From JAUWCW01 sp030609125 [NCBI: Candidatus Rokuibacteriota bacterium] (GTDB lineage: Bacteria > JAUVQV01): a DNA stretch of 5,821 bases. Below the pieces are notes generated by a model. It was not told where the DNA came from, made no database searches, and was given only the letters and a program-made list of their open reading frames with translations. Both the position numbers and the translations under genes were made by a program. Shown here piece by piece: positions 1 to 5,798 of this stretch. The stretch lies in assembly GCA_030609125.1 (NCBI GenBank), contig JAUWCW010000137.1, positions 1 through 5,821 of the forward strand. The letters run 5' to 3'. Position 1 is the stretch's first letter. The number at the start of each line of letters is the position of its first letter.

Positions 1-52
1 ACGGTTCTTCGGGTTCTCTTCTGAGAGGCCGCTCCGGTGGAAGGAGGGGAAA

Positions 53-649
53 ATGTCGACCAAGGAAGGGATGAGCCGCTACAGAAAGCCCCAGTACGCG
101 GTGGGGCCGCTTTTCATCAACCGCTGGTCCCCCCGCGCCATGTCGGGGGAGGAAATCGAGGAGGAGAAGCTGATGGCCCTCTTCGAGGCGGCGCGCTGGG
201 CGCCGTCGAGCTTCAACAACCAGCCCTGGCGCTTCATTTTCGCCAGGCGGGGCACGGAACACTGGGACCTCTTCTTCGATCTGCTGGTCGATCAGAACAA
301 GTCCTGGGCGAAAAACGCCGCCGTCCTCGTCGTGGTGGCCTCCAAGACCACCTTCGACCACAACGGCAAGCCCGCCAGGACACACTCGTACGATGCCGGC
401 GCGGCGTGGGAGAACCTTGCCCTGCAGGGGACGGCCATGGGCTTCGTGGTGCACGGCATGCAGGGGTTCAGCTACGGCGAGGCGAAGGATAAGCTCGGGG
501 TTCCGGATGATCACCGGGTGGAGGCGATGATCGCTGTCGGCCGTCCGGGGAAGACGGAGGAGTTGCCGCAGGAACTGCAGGACAGGGAGTTTCCCTCGCC
601 CCGCAAGAAGCTCACCGAGATCGTTTTCGAGGGAAAGTTTTCTGGTTAG
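53..649 (+). CDS. nitroreductase-family FMN-dependent oxidoreductase
   Basis: This 198-residue protein belongs to the nitroreductase family, cytoplasmic flavoproteins, usually dimeric, that bind FMN and use NAD(P)H to reduce nitro compounds, quinones, flavins or similar acceptors. The recognisable parts are the N-terminal RWSPR (residues 24-28) and the block ARWAPSSFNNQPWRF (47-61); both lie in the phosphate- and isoalloxazine-binding region of the family. The C-terminal end, with a VGRPG turn followed by a charged tail rich in P, R and K, is also usual. The length is normal for a single-domain member. The ATG at 53 is chosen because AAGGAGG at 41-47 lies five bases upstream, a near-ideal Shine-Dalgarno. 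The true substrate cannot be read from the sequence. It is probably transcribed separately from rplM, since a weak hairpin/T-tract and a promoter-like element lie between them. Its own promoter is not visible in the first 40 bases. Confidence 0.93.
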   Translation: MSTKEGMSRYRKPQYAVGPLFINRWSPRAMSGEEIEEEKLMALFEAARWAPSSFNNQPWRFIFARRGTEHWDLFFDLLVDQNKSWAKNAAVLVVVASKTTFDHNGKPARTHSYDAGAAWENLALQGTAMGFVVHGMQGFSYGEAKDKLGVPDDHRVEAMIAVGRPGKTEELPQELQDREFPSPRKKLTEIVFEGKFSG

Positions 650-651
650 GG

Positions 652-679
652 CTCTCGATCGGCGGGGAGAGTTGTTTTT
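652..679 (+). terminator. possible weak intrinsic terminator after the nitroreductase gene
   Basis: CTCTC at 652-656 can pair with GAGAG at 667-671 around a ten-base loop, and TTGTTTTT follows at 672-679. The stem is only five pairs, so termination would be inefficient; the position just after the stop codon is the main support. Confidence 0.35.
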
Positions 680-683
680 GCGC

Positions 684-712
684 TTGACATTACAGGCGTT
701 TTTCTTTAACGT
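684..712 (+). promoter_or_regulatory. candidate sigma-70-type promoter for rplM-rpsI
   Basis: A perfect TTGACA (-35) lies at 684-689. With a 17-base spacer, TAACGT falls at 707-712 as a poor -10; TTTAAC at 705-710 is an alternative with a 15-base spacer. Transcription would begin near 718-720, giving a leader of only about 30 bases. That leaves little room for a structured ribosomal-protein leader RNA. An AGGAG at 731-735 then serves rplM with a rather long spacing of 12 bases. Confidence 0.55.
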
Positions 713-747
713 ACCTCTCTCTGCATTCCGAGGAGCGAAAGCATAAC

Positions 748-1185
748 ATGTTGACACAGAAGACAAAAGTAACGAAGGCGAGCGACATCACTCGCAAATG
801 GTACATCGTCGACGCCGAGGGCCAGGTTCTGGGGCGCCTTGCCACCCGGGTGGCCGGGGTGCTCATGGGCAAGGGCAAGCCGCTTTTCACGAAGAACCTC
901 GACTGCGGCGACCACGTGGTGGTGATCAACGCCGAGAAGGTGCGGGTCACGGGCAACAAGATGAAACAGAAGATCTATTACCGTCACACCGGCTATGTGG
1001 GCGGGATCAAGAGCGTGACTCTCGAGAAGCAGCTGCAGGAAAAGCCGGCAAAGGTCATCACCGACGCCGTGTACGGCATGGTTCCCAAGAACAAGCTTGG
1101 CCGCAAGATGCTGACGAAGCTCAAAGTCTACCGCGGCGCCGAGCATCCCCACGCAGCCCAGCAGCCGGAACGGATGCCGGTCTGA
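748..1185 (+). CDS. rplM: 50S ribosomal protein L13
   Basis: This is ribosomal protein L13, an early-assembling protein of the large subunit that binds 23S rRNA. The 145-residue product is close to the usual length of about 142. It carries the expected family blocks: [17 protein letters not shown] near residues 17-33, [12 protein letters not shown] around 52-63, the [12 protein letters not shown] stretch around 77-88, [15 protein letters not shown] around 109-123 and the C-terminal [10 protein letters not shown]. The start at 748 fits the family N-terminus and has AGGAG upstream, with spacing of 12 bases, longer than ideal. A TTGACA-containing promoter lies just upstream. rpsI follows after 35 bases, the near-universal bacterial L13-S9 pair, so the two are expected to be cotranscribed. 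Nothing looks damaged. Confidence 0.98.
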   Translation: MLTQKTKVTKASDITRKWYIVDAEGQVLGRLATRVAGVLMGKGKPLFTKNLDCGDHVVVINAEKVRVTGNKMKQKIYYRHTGYVGGIKSVTLEKQLQEKPAKVITDAVYGMVPKNKLGRKMLTKLKVYRGAEHPHAAQQPERMPV

Positions 1186-1210
1186 GCGGCGTGGATGGAA
1201 TGACACTGCG

Positions 1211-1215
1211 GGAGA
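1211..1215 (+). promoter_or_regulatory. Shine-Dalgarno that fixes the rpsI start
   Basis: GGAGA at 1211-1215 lies five bases before the ATG at 1221. The reading frame also has an in-frame ATG at 1200, which would add MTLREKR. The Shine-Dalgarno position and the usual S9 N-terminus favour 1221. Confidence 0.7.
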
Positions 1216-1220
1216 AAAGG

Positions 1221-1613
1221 ATGGAGCAGACACAGTATTACGGTACGGGTAGGAGAAAGACCTCGGTGGCCAGGGTGTGGCTCAGGCCCGGTGAAGGCAA
1301 GATCATCGTGAATTCGCGTGATATCGAGACGTACCTGCCCCGCAAGACGCTGCAGACGATTGTGCGGCAGCCTTTCGACGCCACCAGCACGCTCGGCCGG
1401 TACGATGTTCACGCCACGGTCAAGGGCGGCGGACAGGCAGGACAGGCCGGAGCCATCCGGCACGGGATCTCCAGAGCCCTGCTGGTCAGCGACGCCACCC
1501 TCCGGGAAACGCTGCGCCGGGGCGGTTTTCTTACCCGGGATCCGCGTAAGAAGGAACGGAAAAAATACGGGCAGAAGGGAGCCCGCGCGAAGTTCCAGTT
1601 CAGCAAGCGTTAG
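1221..1613 (+). CDS. rpsI: 30S ribosomal protein S9
   Basis: This is ribosomal protein S9, a small-subunit protein in the head of the 30S particle whose C-terminal tail reaches the P-site tRNA. The 130-residue product has all the expected marks: [16 protein letters not shown] near the N-terminus, the central [21 protein letters not shown] block, and the basic C-terminus ending KFQFSKR. That SKR end is the conserved tRNA-contacting tail. The start at 1221 is preferred over an in-frame ATG at 1200 because of the Shine-Dalgarno at 1211-1215 and because S9 normally starts just before the YYGTGRRK block. It follows rplM by 35 bases and ends the ribosomal transcript: a strong intrinsic terminator begins about 20 bases after its stop. 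The gene appears intact. Confidence 0.98.
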   Translation: MEQTQYYGTGRRKTSVARVWLRPGEGKIIVNSRDIETYLPRKTLQTIVRQPFDATSTLGRYDVHATVKGGGQAGQAGAIRHGISRALLVSDATLRETLRRGGFLTRDPRKKERKKYGQKGARAKFQFSKR

Positions 1614-1635
1614 ACAGGTCCGGAAACGGAATTTG

Positions 1636-1665
1636 GGGGGAAGGTCGCCGGACCTTCCCCCTTTT
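1636..1665 (+). terminator. strong intrinsic terminator after rpsI
   Basis: GGGGGAAGGTC at 1636-1646 pairs perfectly with GACCTTCCCCC at 1651-1661 around a GCCG loop, an 11-pair stem. TTTT at 1662-1665 and then CTATT follow. This should end the rplM-rpsI transcript, so argC probably needs either its own promoter or read-through. Confidence 0.9.
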
Positions 1666-1670
1666 CTATT

Positions 1671-1690
1671 GTGCGCCCGGCAGGGCGCAC
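1671..1690 (+). repeat. perfect 8-pair hairpin just upstream of argC
   Basis: GTGCGCCC at 1671-1678 is the exact reverse complement of GGGCGCAC at 1683-1690, with a GGCA loop. It begins five bases after the T-run of the rpsI terminator and ends five bases before the argC Shine-Dalgarno (GGGAG, 1696-1700). No T-tract follows, so it is not a second ordinary terminator. It could stabilise the 5' end of an argC message, act as an operator-like palindrome, or be incidental. It does not resemble an A/T-rich ARG box. Confidence 0.6.
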
Positions 1691-1708
1691 TCACTGGGAG
1701 AATGACGG

Positions 1709-2749
1709 ATGAAGAAAGTCGGTATCATCGGAGCCAGCGGATACACGGGTGGGGAACTGCTGCGCCTTCTTTCGGGGCACCCCGGTATCGAGGTTGCCTG
1801 GGCGACATCAAGGACGTATGCCGGAAGGGGAGCCTCGGAAGCCTTTCCCTACCTTGACGGCTTCACGGACGTGGTCTTCGAGGAGCCGAGCCTGGAAACC
1901 GTTCCGGCGGGAGTGGAGGCGGTCCTGGTCGCCCTCCCTCATACGGAGGCCATGGGTGCGGTCCCCGCTCTGCTGGAGAAGGGGATCAAGGTTGTGGACC
2001 TGTCGGCGGATTTCCGCCTCGACGACGCCGGTGTCTATGCCGAGTGGTACGGAAGCGGGCACACGGCGCCGGAGCTTCTTACGGAGGGGACTTACGGTCT
2101 TACCGAGTGGCACCGCGAGGGGATCGCTTCCAGCCGTCTGGTTGCCAACCCGGGCTGCTACCCCACGGCGGCTCTCCTGGCGCTTCTGCCCCTGGTGAAG
2201 AGGGGTCTTGTCGAGGAGGGGCAGATCGTCATCGACGCCAAGTCCGGTGTCTCCGGGGCGGGGAGGAAGCAGAAGCGGAACACCCTCTACACCGAGGCGA
2301 ACGAGGGGCTCACCCCCTACCTGGCCGGGCGTCACCGCCACATCCCCGAGATCCGGCAGGAGCTGGGCAAGGCGGCGGGCAGGGAAGTGGGGCTCACTTT
2401 TACCCCCCACCTGGTGCCCCTCGCCAGGGGCCTGCTCGAAACCGTTTACGTCGGGCTCAGGGCCGGGGCGGGTCTGGCGGAGGTGGAGGAGGCGTATCGG
2501 GGGGACTACGGCGACGAGCAGTTCGTGAGGGTCGCGCGCGCGGGATCTCTTCCTTCCGTGCAGGATGTGGCGGGGAGCAATCTCTGCCGCATCGGTTTCA
2601 CCGACGATCCCCAGGGGGGAAGGGTGATCGTCGTGTCGGTCATCGATAACCTGATAAAAGGGGCCTCGGGCCAGGCGCTGCAGAACCTCAATCTCATGCT
2701 CGGCTTTCCGGAGGCGACGGGGCTGGAGGCCCCGGGCCTTTTCCCCTGA
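1709..2749 (+). CDS. argC: N-acetyl-gamma-glutamyl-phosphate reductase
   Basis: ArgC catalyses the NADPH-dependent reduction of N-acetylglutamyl 5-phosphate to N-acetylglutamate semialdehyde, the third step of arginine biosynthesis, in the cytoplasm. The 346-residue length matches the family. The N-terminal KKVGIIGASGYTGGELLRLL is the NADP-binding Rossmann segment with a GASGYTG loop. DLSADFR lies near residue 98. The catalytic cysteine is C150 in NPGCYPTA, preceded by SSRLVA. GRHRHIPEI supplies H209 and H211, one of which should be the catalytic base. FTPHLVPLARG is the conserved region near residue 231, and NLIKGASGQALQNLN near the end is also typical. GGGAG at 1696-1700 is an eight-base-spaced Shine-Dalgarno, fixing the ATG at 1709. 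It sits after the rpsI terminator and is followed 13 bases later by argJ, implying one argCJ transcript. It looks fully functional. Confidence 0.98.
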   Translation: MKKVGIIGASGYTGGELLRLLSGHPGIEVAWATSRTYAGRGASEAFPYLDGFTDVVFEEPSLETVPAGVEAVLVALPHTEAMGAVPALLEKGIKVVDLSADFRLDDAGVYAEWYGSGHTAPELLTEGTYGLTEWHREGIASSRLVANPGCYPTAALLALLPLVKRGLVEEGQIVIDAKSGVSGAGRKQKRNTLYTEANEGLTPYLAGRHRHIPEIRQELGKAAGREVGLTFTPHLVPLARGLLETVYVGLRAGAGLAEVEEAYRGDYGDEQFVRVARAGSLPSVQDVAGSNLCRIGFTDDPQGGRVIVVSVIDNLIKGASGQALQNLNLMLGFPEATGLEAPGLFP

Positions 2750-2762
2750 GGGTGCCGGCGAG

Positions 2763-3983
2763 ATGGCACAATCCTGGAAGAAGATCCGCGGCGGCGTGAC
2801 CGCCCCCGGAGGGTACCTCGCCGCCGGCGTCTCCTGCGGCATCAAGGCGAAGGGAGGCAAGGACCTGGCGCTGCTCTTTTCCGAGACGCCCGCCGCCTGG
2901 GCCGCGACCCTCACGACAAACCGTGCTCCCGCCGCGCCGGTGCTGCTGACGAAAGACCTGCTGCGCCGGCGCCGTCCTCTCCAGGCGGTCCTTGTCAACA
3001 GCGGCAACGCCAACGCGGCGACGGGCGAGGAGGGACTCCGGGCGGCGAAGGCGCTCACTGCCGAAACCGCCCGCCGGCTCGGCCTGCCGGTCCGGGCGGC
3101 CGTCATGGCTTCCACGGGCATCATCGGCGAGCAGCTTCCCCTGAAGAAGATCGTGAGCGCCCTGCCGTCCCTGGTGAAAAGCCTCGGCAGGGGCGGGGGC
3201 AGGGACGCCGCGGAGGGGATCATGACCACGGACTCCTTTGCGAAAGAGGAGGCCCTGGAGCTGAACTTCGGCCGCGGGGAAAAGGGTCGGATAGGCGGCA
3301 TGTCCAAGGGGGCGGGGATGATTCATCCCGACATGGCGACCCTGCTCGCCTTTCTCAGTACCGACGTCTCCCTCCCGGCGGGGCTGCTGAGGGCCTGCCT
3401 GCGGGAGGCGGTGGAGGTCACATTCAACAGGATCAGCATCGACGGGGACCGCAGCACGAACGACACGGTTCTCATCATGGCCAATGGCGCCGGCGGGACC
3501 GGGATCGAGCCGGGCGGCCCGAAGGAGAAGATCTTTCGCGAGGGCCTGCGCGAAGTCTGCGGGAGGCTGGCGGAGAAGATCGTTCTCGACGGGGAGGGTG
3601 CGACCAAGCTGGTAGAGGTTCTGGTCACGGGAGCGAGGAGCAGGGCCGATGCGGAGAGAGCGGCCCGGGCGGTGGCCAATTCCAGCCTCGTCAAGACCGC
3701 CTGGTTCGGGCAGGACCTGAACTGGGGAAGGATAGTCGCCGCCCTCGGATACTCGGGCGCCGCCATCGACGTGGGGCGCACGTCGATCCTCGTGAACGGC
3801 CGCGCGGCGGTGAGGGAGGGAACGGCCGTCCCGGCGGGGGAGCTTGCCCGGGCACAGAGACAGATGCGCCGCAAGAGGCTTTTTCTGACGATAGACCTCG
3901 GAGTCGGCAAGGCGAGTGACAGGGTCCTCACCTGCGACCTGTCGGTGGAGTATGTCCGGGAGAACGCCCTCTACTCAACGTGA
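2763..3983 (+). CDS. argJ: glutamate N-acetyltransferase / amino-acid N-acetyltransferase (ArgJ)
   Basis: ArgJ transfers the acetyl group from N-acetylornithine to glutamate, releasing ornithine and regenerating N-acetylglutamate (the cyclic arginine pathway); some members also use acetyl-CoA. It is made as one chain that cuts itself. Here the cleavage site is A192-T193 in KGAGMIHPDMATLL, with T193 as the new N-terminal nucleophile of the beta chain. Other family marks are NSGNANAATG (about 79-88), ASTGIIGE with the oxyanion-hole pair T118-G119, MTTDSFAKE, the SIDGDRSTNDT block, and WFGQDLNWGRI near residue 318. The end, EYVRENALYST, is the usual ArgJ C-terminus. The 406-residue length is normal. 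The start at 2763 has GAGGG at 2748-2752 overlapping the argC stop codon, which suggests coupled translation. Whether it is mono- or bifunctional cannot be decided from sequence, and no argA is in the window. No clear terminator separates it from the convergent gene 33 bases away. Confidence 0.98.
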   Translation: MAQSWKKIRGGVTAPGGYLAAGVSCGIKAKGGKDLALLFSETPAAWAATLTTNRAPAAPVLLTKDLLRRRRPLQAVLVNSGNANAATGEEGLRAAKALTAETARRLGLPVRAAVMASTGIIGEQLPLKKIVSALPSLVKSLGRGGGRDAAEGIMTTDSFAKEEALELNFGRGEKGRIGGMSKGAGMIHPDMATLLAFLSTDVSLPAGLLRACLREAVEVTFNRISIDGDRSTNDTVLIMANGAGGTGIEPGGPKEKIFREGLREVCGRLAEKIVLDGEGATKLVEVLVTGARSRADAERAARAVANSSLVKTAWFGQDLNWGRIVAALGYSGAAIDVGRTSILVNGRAAVREGTAVPAGELARAQRQMRRKRLFLTIDLGVGKASDRVLTCDLSVEYVRENALYST

Positions 3984-4016
3984 CCCGGGTACGCTCGTCT
4001 TTCCCGCGGCGTTCGT

Positions 4017-4289
4017 TTAAGGTCCGTTAAGTTCGGGGACCTCCACAACAAGCAGGAAGAGCCCCAGTTGACGGATGGCCTCTATGAACCGGTCGTACTC
4101 CACGGGCTTGGTGATGTAGCTGCTGCAGCCGATTTCGTGGCAGCGCGCTATCTCGCAATCCAGGACTTCCCGGCCGTCGGCGAACGTGATCATCTGGTTG
4201 TTTATCCCTGCGCGCTTCAGGTTTTTCTCGATTAGCGCCGCATGCCCCGGATCATCCTCCGCGACGACGATGACTACCTCCTGGTTCAT
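4017..4289 (-). pseudogene. Rcp1-like single-domain response regulator with an in-frame internal deletion
   Basis: The 90-residue product is recognisably a receiver domain of the Rcp1-like single-domain type, but its middle is missing. Present are beta1 with the acidic pocket (VVIVVAEDDPGHAALIEKNL; E11, D12, D13), alpha1, beta2 (ITFADGREVLD), and the C-terminal end with the conserved lysine K61 in YITKPVEYDRF and the final AIRQLGLFLLVVEVP. Between D44 and C45 the chain jumps from the start of alpha2 straight into alpha4 (EIARCHEIGC). It therefore lacks beta3 with the phosphoacceptor Asp, alpha3, and beta4 with the conserved Thr/Ser. About 55 residues are gone compared with the usual length of about 145, and the frame is kept. 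It cannot be phosphorylated in the normal way. A near-perfect Shine-Dalgarno survives, and the gene starts 22 bases after the kinase stop, so it was the cognate partner in one operon. It may be a dead gene or, less likely, a short adaptor peptide. Confidence 0.8.
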
Positions 4290-4294
4290 TCCGT

Positions 4295-4302
4295 CCTCCT
4301 TG
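4295..4302 (-). promoter_or_regulatory. strong Shine-Dalgarno of the shortened response regulator
   Basis: Read on the minus strand, AAGGAGGA occupies 4302 to 4295, five bases before the ATG at 4289. It lies within the 22-base gap after the kinase stop codon. The ribosome-binding site is intact although the coding sequence behind it has lost its core. Confidence 0.75.
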
Positions 4303-4311
4303 TTCAGGGCC

Positions 4312-5345
4312 TTATCGCTGTCCCGGTGAGGGGAGAGTGACGGTGAAGAGGCACCCCGCGGCGGGAGGTGACTGCACTGAGATCGCTCCGTCCTGCCGGT
4401 CCAGAATCTTGCGCACGGTTGTCAACCCGAGTCCGTCACCGGCCCCGGCCCTCGGGTCGAGACGGTGAAAGATTTGAAAAATTCTGTCGAAATAGTCCGG
4501 ATCGATCCCGATACCGTTGTCCTCGACACAGTATATCGCCCTGCCGTCTTCCTCTCTTCCTGAAACACGGATAACTCCCGGGCGCGAGGGATCGAGATAC
4601 TTCAAGGCGTGTCGAGAAGGTTCGAGAAGACCTGGTTGACCTGCACCTCGTCTCCGAGGCAGGGGGGGAGGGGGCCGATCTCGATTGAGGCGTCGCTCTT
4701 CTGCAACTGGTACGTGAAGACGCCGGTTATCTCCGAGAGGAGAAGATTCATGTCGAGAGGCTTGATTTCCAGGGCTGCGCGCCCAAGGCGGGAGAGGCGC
4801 AGGAGCCCCTTGATCAGCCTGTCCATCCTGGAGGCGCCCCGGAGAATGAAACTGAGCGCTTCGGGAACCTGTTCGGAGAGGATGGGATGAAGCCTCTCGG
4901 CAAGGTGGGGCGGAATTTCGGGACTCTCGCTGAGCGTCGCCGCTTCCTCGGCAAGATGTTCGAGCTCCCTGCTGAAACCGTGGATATTGACAAGGGGGGA
5001 GCGCAGATCGTGTGAAGTAACGTTGATGACCTGCTCCAGTTCCTCGTTTTTCTCTTTGAGGGCCTTGTTGAGCTGATCGTGTGACTCCTGGACGGCCCGC
5101 CGCGCCTTGATTAGGTCCGCCGTCAGGCTGAGGCTCTTGAAAGCCTCGGTGCGCTTCTCCTCGACGTGACCCTCGAAGCCGGAAAAGGGAAGGCCGTACC
5201 GTTCGATGACGAAAAAGGACACGGAGAAGGCGGCAAAGAGAAGGCCGAAGCCGATAAACATTCTCGATCTGAGACTGGTCAGGGAGCGTCCTGGCTGTGT
5301 CGGTTCCGGATGATGTGCCCTTTCCTCAGCAGCCGGCGGTCCCAT
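4312..5345 (-). pseudogene. membrane sensor histidine kinase, frameshifted in the N-box
   Basis: After restoring one base this encodes a 344-residue sensor kinase that would phosphorylate the adjacent response regulator. There is one membrane helix (about 29-48), then a short linker, a coiled coil (about 84-110), and a HisKA domain with phospho-accepting H112 in VTSHDLRSPLVNIHGF. The HATPase domain follows, with N-box N242 (QVFSNLLD), G1 box DNGIGI (about 276-281), F-box FQIFHRLD and G2 box GDGLGL (about 303-308). The frame breaks at 4610-4611. The minus strand reads GACACGCC, giving D-T-P-stop at 4602; inserting one A (GACAACGCC) restores DNALKYLDP. The downstream part, 4312-4605, stays open for 97 codons from a TTG that is really the Leu of NALKY. 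The start at 5345 has an AGGA upstream; 5261, just before the helix, is an alternative. The usual second helix and sensor domain are absent. A sequencing or assembly error could explain the one-base gap. Confidence 0.85.
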
Positions 5346-5549
5346 GCTCCAATCCTATTGAACTGGAACCGAGAACACAAGAACGCGGCGTGGAAGAAGG
5401 TTGATGATGGAGCGGTGTCACGGGACGTAAAAGGAGACGGGTCGCATGTGATATGCTGCGGATAATCTAATGAAGACAAGGACTTACATAGAGAGTTGAC
5501 GGGGGGGGGCGGCTCCCGGATTACCTTGCGGGCCCCAGGCGTGATATGA
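5346..5549. other. intergenic stretch without a recognisable gene, containing a G9 tract
   Basis: I find no protein with family features here. The open frames that cross it are out of frame with the kinase N-terminus and have unnatural composition. It should hold the promoter of the minus-strand kinase operon; a loose candidate on that strand is TTGTCT near 5483-5478 with CATATC about 18 bases further on, but I would not rely on it. On the plus strand TTGAC at 5496-5500 is followed directly by nine G (5501-5509), and GATTAC at 5519-5524 is a poor -10. No terminator or repeat array is evident. Confidence 0.5.
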
Positions 5550-5765
5550 GAAGCGAGGCAGGCGGCGATCGACATCCATCATCGGCCGGAGAGCATCGGC
5601 GGGAAGACGGCAGAGCCCCTCATCGCGGGGGGGCGGAGGCGCAGGGTGAGCATGGAAGCGGTCAGAGCCGCCCTGGAAAGAACGGGTGGCAACATGTCGG
5701 CGGCCGCCAGGATGCTGGGGATTTCACGAGCTGCCCTCTACCGGATTGTCGGCAGGAACTCCTGA
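5550..5765 (+). pseudogene. C-terminal remnant of a sigma-54-type activator with a Fis-type helix-turn-helix
   Basis: The frame open from 5550 to the TGA at 5763-5765 ends in a clear Fis-type (HTH_8) DNA-binding domain: MEAVRAALERTGGN, then MSAAARMLGISRAALYRIV, where GIS is the turn and RAALYR the recognition helix. This domain is usually the C-terminus of NtrC-family sigma-54 activators. The preceding residues IDIHHRPESIGG resemble the linker right after the AAA+ domain in such proteins (usual form I-x-x-x-H-L-P-E-x-I), supporting a 3' remnant. A TGA at 5547 closes the frame, and no Walker A, GAFTGA or Walker B sequence is found upstream. Alternatively a tiny protein of 39 residues could start at the GTG at 5646, six bases after GGAGG (5635-5639), or of 37 residues from the ATG at 5652. 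No sensor kinase or receiver domain is attached. I favour a remnant, but a real mini-Fis peptide cannot be excluded. Confidence 0.65.
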
Positions 5766-5798
5766 TTCCGTAGAAACGACATCGCTTTTTTTCTTGAA

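Noticed and set aside
718-747. Ribosomal-protein leader RNA upstream of rplM
   Set aside because: The predicted leader is about 30 bases long and shows no convincing hairpin, too short for the known autoregulatory leaders.
1128-1694. Long minus-strand open frame across rpsI
   Set aside because: It is antisense to a certain ribosomal protein gene, has no family motif and reflects GC-rich codon bias.
1808-3307. A 499-codon minus-strand open frame across argC and argJ
   Set aside because: Both plus-strand genes are unmistakable; the reverse frame is rich in R, P, A and G with no recognisable domain, as expected for a shadow.
3962-4014. GAACGCC/GGCGTTC inverted repeat around the argJ stop
   Set aside because: The arms are seven bases with about 39 bases between them; this is expected by chance in GC-rich DNA.
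4020-4042. Inverted repeat AGGTCC/GGACCT at the end of the response regulator
   Set aside because: The stem has six pairs, the loop eleven bases, and no T-run follows on either strand, so I do not call it a terminator for argJ or the minus-strand operon.
4312-4605. A separate 97-residue ATPase-domain gene starting at a TTG
   Set aside because: The TTG is the Leu codon of the NALKY box, and the piece continues the kinase exactly after one missing base. No Shine-Dalgarno stands before it. It is the second half of a frameshifted gene.
4661-4674. G-rich run inside the kinase gene as a phase-variable tract
   Set aside because: It encodes the expected P-L-P-P-C-L segment of the kinase in frame, and the actual frameshift lies about 50 bases away at a different sequence.
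5279-5575. A 98-codon minus-strand open frame upstream of the kinase
   Set aside because: It overlaps the kinase N-terminus in another frame, crosses the G9 tract as a proline run and shows no motif.
5546-5773. A 75-codon plus-strand open frame from the ATG at 5546
   Set aside because: It is out of frame with the clear Fis-type helix-turn-helix encoded by the same DNA, and its composition (G, R, H, Q) is that of a shadow.
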